DNA from: Bin22 sp034428635
GTDB lineage: Bacteria > Chloroflexota > Dehalococcoidia > Lucifugimonadales > UBA3495
Length of the DNA: 19,531 nucleotides
Direction: 5' to 3'
Assembly (NCBI GenBank): GCA_034428635.1
Contig: DAOUHR010000023.1
Span: forward strand, 1-19,531
Below, in pieces: positions 14,070 through 19,531 of the stretch. Position 1 is the stretch's first letter. Each line of letters starts with the position of its first letter. The notes below the pieces were generated by a model. That model worked only from the letters and a program-made list of their open reading frames with translations, was not told the DNA's origin and searched no databases. Made by a program: the position numbers and the translations under genes.

Positions 14070-14345
14070 CTAGCCCCCCGCCACCGCCGGAACAATGCTT
14101 ATCTCGTCTCCGGACGAAGCAGAGGTGTCAAGGCCGTCCAGGAAGCGGACGTCTTCGCCATTGAGGTAGATGTTCACGAAGTACCGCAGTTCGCCGTTCT
14201 CGTCAATCAACCGCTCTTTGACGCCCGGATAGGACGCTTCCAGGTTTTCGATCATGGCGGACAGGGTGGACTCTTCCATTTCGACCTTGTCCTGGCCGTT
14301 GGTCATGCGGCGCAGGGGTGTGGGGATACGAACCGTAACAGGCAT
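14070..14345 (-). CDS. MoaD/ThiS-family sulfur-carrier-like protein
   Basis: This 91-aa protein has the beta-grasp pattern of MoaD/ThiS: an N-terminal strand (VTVRIPTPLRRMT), a helix (STLSAMIENLEASYPGVKERL), a strand pair (FVNIYLNGEDV), and the closing EISIVPAVAGG with the C-terminal Gly-Gly that is adenylated and thiocarboxylated in active carriers. AGGAGG lies ten bases before the ATG. It is the last gene of a minus-strand run thrC, NIL protein, this gene, so a role as sulfur donor in amino-acid synthesis (as with CysO or the HcyS-type carriers) is more likely than a role in molybdopterin synthesis. No activating ThiF/MoeB-type enzyme is in the window. The hydroxylase operon nearby needs molybdopterin, so a MoaD function is not excluded. 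Confidence 0.88.
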   Translation of the reverse strand: MPVTVRIPTPLRRMTNGQDKVEMEESTLSAMIENLEASYPGVKERLIDENGELRYFVNIYLNGEDVRFLDGLDTSASSGDEISIVPAVAGG

Positions 14346-14415
14346 TTGAGGGGTTCCTCCTGAGCAATCGCTATTTGGTTGTAGATTTCTTTAATTTTTC
14401 GAGAAAGGGCGAACC

Positions 14416-14658
14416 TTAGCCCTGCAGAACGTCGCCACTAATTGGGTCGACGCGGACGCCGGTGGAACTGACCCATTGCAGGCCCCGTTCGATTTCCTCT
14501 TTTTCGCCGTCGATTTCAAGAACCACCCAGCCGAGGGAGTCGCCAACATCCGCCCGGCGGATGTTGGTTACCAGGTGAAAATCGCGGCCCAGCTTGTAAA
14601 TTATCGGCTCTTTGACCAGGTCCCCGTCGAAGGTGAACTTGACCCTCTGCCTACCCAT
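14416..14658 (-). CDS. NIL-domain protein
   Basis: This 80-aa protein is essentially one NIL domain, the small ferredoxin-like fold found at the C-terminus of the methionine ABC-transporter ATPase MetN. It is also found in stand-alone proteins linked to sulfur amino acids. RVKFTFDGDLVKEPIIYKLGRDF is the typical opening, and SLGWVVLEIDGEKEEIERGLQWV the closing strand and helix. It lacks Cys and so has no Fe-S cluster, unlike the NIL-ferredoxin fusions associated with homocysteine synthesis. The start at ATG 14658 has only a weak GAGAG ahead. It lies 107 bases after thrC and 70 before the sulfur-carrier gene on the same strand, which suggests a shared function, perhaps binding methionine or homocysteine as a sensor. 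Confidence 0.88.
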   Translation of the reverse strand: MGRQRVKFTFDGDLVKEPIIYKLGRDFHLVTNIRRADVGDSLGWVVLEIDGEKEEIERGLQWVSSTGVRVDPISGDVLQG

Positions 14659-14765
14659 CTCTCACTTCTCTCTGCAATCTAAAGGTGTGAAGTTTGGAAC
14701 CGCAACACGCCGACCTGGCAGCAAAATCCGCAACCGGTAGTGCCAAACCGCGCCGCCGCGGCCCC

Positions 14766-16058
<1,293 letters not shown>

Positions 16059-16106
16059 TTTAGCGTTACCTCCTGTTTCGAGTGGTCCATCAGGCGAGAT
16101 GGGACA

Positions 16107-16112
16107 ATTATA
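16107..16112 (-). promoter_or_regulatory. Probable -10 box for the thrC operon
   Basis: TATAAT on the minus strand (inside GCGTTATAATTG) lies about 49 bases before the TTG start. The -35 position is poor (CAGTAT). The location supports the TTG start over longer alternatives, because it falls inside the open frame upstream of it. The 16113-16386 interval otherwise shows no gene. Confidence 0.5.
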
Positions 16113-16386
16113 ACGCAAACGGCACAAAAATACTGTCTGCCAGCATTGCTGGACAGGCCGAGTGATACTAGCAAAGGCCCTATGGTATGTCAACTTGGCT
16201 ACCGGAACTGAAGGGGCCATCGCATCATACCGGGGACTTCCCCGCCATCGTAACCAAGAGAGTGGGAGACAGGCACCTGGAGCAATGGGGTTGGCGCTCT
16301 CTAAGGCGCCAGGAACTCTTCCATAACCTGACTTTCGATGGCTTTGGCCCACAGGCTTACACCCCTACCCTCCTTTCACAATTACC

Positions 16387-16395
16387 TGATATAAT
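16387..16395 (+). promoter_or_regulatory. Extended -10 promoter of tRNA-Gly
   Basis: TGATATAAT is a perfect extended -10 (TGn plus TATAAT) ending 15 bases before the mature tRNA 5' end. No good -35 is visible. Confidence 0.65.
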
Positions 16396-16410
16396 CAGCA
16401 GACACGACGG

Positions 16411-16485
16411 GCGGGCGTAACTCAGTGGTAGAGTGTTTGCTTCCCAAGCAAAAAGTCGTGGGTTCGAATCCCATCGCCCGCTCCA
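16411..16485 (+). tRNA. tRNA-Gly (anticodon CCC), with encoded CCA
   Basis: The gene folds into a full cloverleaf. The acceptor GCGGGCG pairs with CGCCCGC (16475-16481), followed by discriminator T and an encoded CCA (16483-16485). The D stem is ACTC/GAGT, and the anticodon stem TTTGC/GCAAA holds loop TTCCCAA, giving anticodon CCC for GGG codons. The T arm is GTGGG TTCGAAT CCCAT. It closely resembles E. coli glyU. It has its own promoter and an intrinsic terminator. Confidence 0.97.
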
Positions 16486-16508
16486 GGACATCTCGAACTT
16501 ACATACAC

Positions 16509-16541
16509 AACCGCCGTCCCTGGACGGCGGTTGACGTTTTT
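16509..16541 (+). terminator. Rho-independent terminator of tRNA-Gly
   Basis: A perfect 10-bp stem (AACCGCCGTC with GACGGCGGTT, loop CCTG) is followed by GACG and five T residues. It is the clearest intrinsic terminator in the window and ends the tRNA-Gly transcript 24 bases after its CCA. The interval 16542-16844 that follows has no gene; its open frames are not protein-like. Confidence 0.9.
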
Positions 16542-16844
16542 CTGTTCACTATCAATTAGATTGCAACAAGGCAAACTATCAAGACCCCGGCCGGGTCTCA
16601 GGTGCTTCAAGGCTGTAACACTCCTGAATCTCTCTCGGTATTGCCAGGCGGCCGCCCGGCTTAACCCACTTCCCCCTGTGAACGGATGATCGCCAAGTGC
16701 CGAGTGCAGGAACCTCTTCCAACCGCCACCTTCATTGTTTCCGACATGCAAGCCATAAGTAAATGCAGGGCGATATGCTCCTTGGCCATGACCGGCAGTA
16801 AGACACAGTTCTGGATTCTCCATGGCAGTTCGAGTCCGGTTAGA

Positions 16845-16917
16845 TTGAGTTGAAGGGAGCCGAACCTTTGACCTCCTCAATGCCATTGAGGCGCTCTCCC
16901 TACTGAGCTACAGCCCT
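16845..16917 (-). tRNA. Degenerate tRNA-Ala (anticodon GGC), possible pseudogene
   Basis: On the minus strand the D arm (GCTC/GAGC), anticodon arm (CCTCA ATGGCAT TGAGG, anticodon GGC) and T loop TTCGGCT are intact. Alanine identity features are kept: the G3-U70 pair and the A32/U38 loop pair. Three positions mismatch: A1/A72, C5/A68 and A51/C63. There is no encoded CCA, unlike tRNA-Gly nearby. The extended -10 at 16931-16939 is correctly placed, so it may still be transcribed. The changes look like G-to-A decay plus an altered acceptor end. It may be a pseudogene, the scar of an integration that replaced the 3' end, or a rarely used functional gene. Confidence 0.65.
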
Positions 16918-16930
16918 ACGCCGGTCTCCA

Positions 16931-16939
16931 ACTATAGCA
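16931..16939 (-). promoter_or_regulatory. Extended -10 promoter of the tRNA-Ala-like gene
   Basis: On the minus strand this reads TGCTATAGT, an extended -10, with a weak -35 TTACGC 17 bases upstream. Transcription would start about seven bases before the tRNA 5' end, a normal distance. Confidence 0.5.
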
Positions 16940-17090
16940 AAGCCGTATCGCTGGCGTAATTGCCGCCCATGTACTAGATTAGCGTACCACGTGTCTCAGA
17001 CTAACATCTCTTTATTGTTTGGCTTGGCACTGCTGAGGAAGAATGATTCACAAGAGGCAGTAGCGACATGTTCCGAGCATACAGACACCC

Positions 17091-17852
17091 GTGAAGAAGG
17101 TCGGGTTCCTTGCTCCCCTCACGGCCTGGAACGACACTCTGCTTGATTTCCTGCGGGTGGCCCCCGACGGAACGAGCGCCGCAGGTGCATACTTCCTTAC
17201 CCGCGGCCTGGGCCGGACGATGGCCGAATTCAGCCTCGACCGCATCGTTGAGGCACTCCCCGCAATTCAGGAAGCCGCCCAAGACCTCGCTGTAGCCGGA
17301 GCCGACGTCGTGGCGCAGTTCGGCATCCCGTTTTCACTCATCCACGCGGAGCGTGCTCCGGAAACACAGTCCCGGGTGGCCAAAGTAGCCGGCATCCCCG
17401 TCATGTTGATGGGTGCTGCGATGCTCGACGCACTCGACCACCTGGGCATCCACCGTATCGCCATTGCCGGCGGCTACTACGCCACCGGCGATTGGACCTC
17501 CATGGCAAGGCGTGGCTTCGAGTCCAACGGTTTCGACGTCATATTCCGGGAGAGTCGGATCGAGCAGGGTATCGTAGCTTCTGTCGAAGAGTCCGACAGG
17601 CTCGCGTGGGAACACGACGCAGCAATCACAAAGGCGCCCGTCCTCAGGACAGCAGAGCGCACCGGACACAGCGTTGACGCCATCGCCGTCTGCGGTCGGG
17701 GCCTCCGTCTCCTCGGGCACGCTGCGGTTCTTGAAGCGATGACGGGCCTGCCTATGGTCGCAGGAGACCTGGCCTTGTTCTGGGCAATCCTCAAGACGAT
17801 CGGTGTAAAGCCTCGCAGCACCGGATGGGGGAGGCTGCTCGACGGCCTCTAG
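17091..17852 (+). CDS. Asp/Glu racemase superfamily enzyme, arylmalonate decarboxylase-like
   Basis: This 253-aa protein has the two-domain fold of the aspartate/glutamate racemase, maleate isomerase and arylmalonate decarboxylase group. Segments include the opening VGFLAPLTAWND, ADVVAQFGIPFSL (72-82), a second half with IHRIAIAGGYYA, and DAIAVCGRGLRLL with the only cysteine, Cys201. Racemases and maleate isomerase use a Cys pair. The first Cys position here (around residues 75-80) lacks one, as in arylmalonate decarboxylase, which has Gly there and a single C-terminal Cys. A decarboxylase is therefore more likely than a racemase, though the substrate is unknown. The start GTG 17091 has no good ribosome site. 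An 8-codon open frame (ATG 17068) ends in TGA overlapping it as GTGA. The gene faces the dehydrogenase at 18118-19083. Confidence 0.82.
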   Translation: MKKVGFLAPLTAWNDTLLDFLRVAPDGTSAAGAYFLTRGLGRTMAEFSLDRIVEALPAIQEAAQDLAVAGADVVAQFGIPFSLIHAERAPETQSRVAKVAGIPVMLMGAAMLDALDHLGIHRIAIAGGYYATGDWTSMARRGFESNGFDVIFRESRIEQGIVASVEESDRLAWEHDAAITKAPVLRTAERTGHSVDAIAVCGRGLRLLGHAAVLEAMTGLPMVAGDLALFWAILKTIGVKPRSTGWGRLLDGL

Positions 17853-17938
17853 CGGCAGACCTCGGACACCTGGACGCCCTCCTCCGCCTGACGCAGGCCG
17901 AAGAACACCTGCTCGGGACTGTACCGGGATTTCTTCAC

Positions 17939-17975
17939 GGGATGATCCTTCTATTCCGTAAGTTTAGATCATCCC
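17939..17975. terminator. Inverted repeat between convergent genes
   Basis: GGGATGATC (17939-17947) and GATCATCCC (17967-17975) pair perfectly across a 19-base loop. It lies between the convergent racemase-like and dehydrogenase genes and could end either transcript. There is no T-tract. The remainder of 17853-18117 shows no gene. Confidence 0.35.
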
Positions 17976-18117
17976 AGAAAACTCGCACTAAGGCTGGACC
18001 AATTTTCGGAGGCAGGTCAGTGGTATGCAAACCAGAGCGGGAACTACGGCACCTTCCCCGCCGTTTCTTTCCTGCCCCTTTCGCCCGATTGACCCGGGGC
18101 TGCCATCGGCCCCCAAG

Positions 18118-19083
18118 CTATTCCGGTGTTACCAGGGACTCGGCCTCCTGTCCCGACAGCACGCGGAGGATATTGCCGTAGGCAAAGTTTGCAGCCCGCA
18201 GGGCGGTCTCCTGGCTCTGACCGGCCATGTGCGGGGTGATGATCACGTTGTCCAGTTCGAACAGGGGATTGTCGGCGGGCGTGGGCTCCACCTCCAGAAC
18301 ATCCACTGCGGCGCCGGCAATCTTCCCCTCGGTCAGGGCGCGGTACAGCGCTGCCTCGTCCACCACCGGCCCGCGGCAGAGGTTAATCAGGAAGGCCGTC
18401 TCCTTCATCATGCCAAATTCCCGGTCCGACATCATGCCCCGGGTTCGCCGGGTGAGGGGAACGTGGAGGCTGACAATGTCGGAGGTCTCCAGCAATTCGT
18501 CAAAGGAAACCGGAGACGCCTTGACCTCGCTTTGGACATCCTCCGGAATATCCTCCACGTCATAAAAAATGGTCTGTGTATCGAATCCGATCAGCCGTTT
18601 GGCCACGTGCCGGCCTATGCGTCCCAACCCCACGATGCCCACCGTCTTGTCGGTAACTTCCGACAAGTCGGTCTGGTAGAGATCGCTTCGCCACTCCCGC
18701 CGCCGGGTAGTGCTGTCCCATTGGGCCATCAGGTTCCGGTTGATGCCGATCATCAGGGCAATGGTCTGCTCCGACACCGAAATGGCGTTGGCGCCGCCGT
18801 TGTTGGCCACGGGTATGCCCATTTCAAGGATGGCCTCTAGGTCCAGCCGGTCGTAGCCTGCACTCAGGGTCTGGATCAGCTTTACCCGGGGGCACTCTTG
18901 CAGCACGGCGGTGCTAACGTCGCTGGTGACCAGGGCGTCGGCGTCGCGGCAAAGCTCGATTTTCTCCGAATCCGACAGAGCCGGGTCAACTACCGTAACC
19001 TCGACTTCGTCCGGCGCCTGCTCGAGCATGGTAGAAGGGCGTCCGCCAACGCCGCTGAAATAGGCGACTTTCCAAGTGGCCAT
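18118..19083 (-). CDS. D-isomer-specific 2-hydroxyacid dehydrogenase
   Basis: This 321-aa NAD-dependent enzyme interconverts a D-2-hydroxyacid and a 2-oxoacid in the cytoplasm. The Rossmann motif is GLGRIG (152-157). The catalytic triad is Arg237 (LINLCRGPVVDE), the Glu in DVLEVEP (264-267) and His285 (ITPHMAG). Length is normal for the glyoxylate/hydroxypyruvate reductase and phosphoglycerate dehydrogenase-like group. The absence of a C-terminal ACT domain argues against serine-pathway SerA. The ATG at 19083 follows AGGAGG by eight bases. The Cys before the catalytic Arg is where Ala or Gly is more usual. It is a single gene; the substrate is not predictable. Confidence 0.93.
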   Translation of the reverse strand: MATWKVAYFSGVGGRPSTMLEQAPDEVEVTVVDPALSDSEKIELCRDADALVTSDVSTAVLQECPRVKLIQTLSAGYDRLDLEAILEMGIPVANNGGANAISVSEQTIALMIGINRNLMAQWDSTTRRREWRSDLYQTDLSEVTDKTVGIVGLGRIGRHVAKRLIGFDTQTIFYDVEDIPEDVQSEVKASPVSFDELLETSDIVSLHVPLTRRTRGMMSDREFGMMKETAFLINLCRGPVVDEAALYRALTEGKIAGAAVDVLEVEPTPADNPLFELDNVIITPHMAGQSQETALRAANFAYGNILRVLSGQEAESLVTPE

Positions 19084-19266
19084 CTAATTTCCTCCTTCAT
19101 GTACGGCCCGGAATCCCGGGCCCTAGTCTAGCTGCTATATATTGCGGCCATTGCTGCAAGGTCACTGCAACAAGAGCCAGAGTATTGCGACAAGCGTATA
19201 ACAACAACGGTATTGGGGCAAGGATTCGAGTGGCGCAGCCAGGGTCTTTCGATTTTCCAAGATGTC

Positions 19267-19304
19267 CCTTCCCCCTTGATGGGGGAAGGTTAGGATGGGG
19301 GTGA
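19267..19304. repeat. Palindromic intergenic repeat (CCTTCCCCC hairpin type)
   Basis: CCTTCCCCC (19267-19275) pairs exactly with GGGGGAAGG (19281-19289) around TTGAT, followed by TTAGGATGGGGGTGA. From memory this resembles a multi-copy intergenic repeat present in many bacterial genomes, including Chloroflexota. Only one copy is present here. The interval 19084-19349 holds the dehydrogenase leader, this repeat and no gene. Confidence 0.55.
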
Positions 19305-19349
19305 AAGTGTAAGGCAACGAGTCATCTGGCCGAAGAACGCCTCCCTCAC

Positions 19350-19531
19350 TGTGCAACTGGGGAGATGGGTTACATTTAGACCAGGGAGATAGGTAACACT
19401 TTTGTTGGGGTGCGGACCACCCTTTTGGTGTAGGTGTCCAGTTGACCTATCTCCAGGGGGCCGAACTGGATGCTCAGGTACCGTTCGTCCTGGGCTACCA
19501 GCCCCACCGGTTCTCGGATCAATGCCTCGCT
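19350..19531 (-). mobile_element. End of an insertion sequence (cut by the window edge)
   Basis: Two related 24-base units lie in tandem at 19351-19374 and 19375-19398. On the minus strand they begin TGTAACCCATCTCCCC and TGTTACCTATCTCCCT. They resemble the repeated transposase-binding sites at the ends of some IS481/ISNCY-type elements, and a transposase C-terminus overlaps them. The outer boundary is probably near TGTGCAAC at 19350. The other end is outside the window. Confidence 0.6.
19376..19531 (-). CDS. Transposase, C-terminal fragment (truncated by window edge)
   Basis: An uninterrupted minus-strand frame of 51 codons runs from the window edge to TAA at 19376-19378. It contains ALIREPVGLVAQDERYLSI, then QFGPLEIGQLDTYTKRVVR. 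The pattern of a short beta strand plus FGPxxIGxLD resembles the C-terminal beta domain that follows the DDE core in IS481/ISNCY-like transposases. The catalytic residues are beyond the edge, so family assignment is tentative. The stop codon lies inside the inner terminal repeat unit, which supports its being the element's own gene. Confidence 0.6.
   Translation of the reverse strand, partial: SEALIREPVGLVAQDERYLSIQFGPLEIGQLDTYTKRVVRTPTKVLPISLV

Noticed and set aside
16187..16420. Open frame between thrC and tRNA-Gly
   Set aside because: It has no ribosome site or protein-like pattern, and it runs into the tRNA promoter and tRNA gene.
16828..16839. GTTCGAGTCCGG, resembling a tRNA T-loop (B box)
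   Set aside because: The flanking bases do not form a T stem, and no anticodon or acceptor arm can be drawn around it.
16422..16886. Minus-strand frame containing GAGDGIRTHDFLLGKQTLYH
   Set aside because: This peptide is the well-known false translation of the antisense of a tRNA gene; it lies exactly over tRNA-Gly.
17825..18181. Open frame between the racemase-like gene and the dehydrogenase
   Set aside because: It overlaps the ends of both real genes in other frames and shows no start signal or conserved pattern.

Overview
The window reads as a piece of a high-GC, free-living bacterial chromosome. The best guess for its origin is an uncultured Chloroflexota of the Dehalococcoidia/SAR202 type. 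This rests on gene content (an LLM-class flavin monooxygenase, a form-II CoxL-type molybdenum hydroxylase, a ThrC/NIL/ThiS-like cluster), frequent GTG and TTG starts with strong GGAGG ribosome sites, and several palindromic intergenic repeats. No marker gene settles the taxonomy, so this is inference.

Layout. 1-2110: an unrecognised ORF and a luciferase-like flavin oxidoreductase. 2217-2269: a long hairpin between convergent genes. 2369-3723 (minus): cmk and plsC, translationally coupled through a GTGA overlap. 3934-4610: a PAP2 phosphatase broken by a 16-bp tandem duplication and a one-base insertion. 4718-5296: an HNH nuclease that one open frame falsely joins to the broken PAP2 gene. 5442-7977 (minus): lysA followed by holB, the latter with a large insertion inside its zinc module. 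8158-8966: an AT-richer two-gene unit, a small alpha/beta protein plus a PIN-domain protein. 9099-12995: an operon for a three-subunit molybdenum hydroxylase (2Fe-2S, Mo and FAD subunits) whose Mo and FAD subunits both carry HDHG histidine repeats. 13116-13937: an Fpg/Nei DNA glycosylase. 14070-16058 (minus): threonine synthase, a NIL-domain protein and a MoaD/ThiS-like protein. 16411-16485: tRNA-Gly(CCC) with its own terminator. 16845-16917 (minus): a degenerate tRNA-Ala(GGC). 17091-19083: an Asp/Glu racemase/arylmalonate decarboxylase-like enzyme facing a D-2-hydroxyacid dehydrogenase. 19350-19531: one end of an insertion sequence with the C-terminus of its transposase.

How the genes fit together. 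The housekeeping genes (cmk/plsC, lysA/holB, thrC, glycosylase, tRNA-Gly) look like normal chromosome. Accessory features sit between them: the PIN pair, the histidine-rich hydroxylase, the decayed PAP2 and tRNA-Ala genes, and the IS end. The strongest candidates for undescribed biology are the PIN/partner pair, the matching His-rich segments in two subunits of one enzyme, and the ThrC-NIL-ThiS cluster, which may link a PLP enzyme acting on O-phosphohomoserine to protein-bound sulfur.
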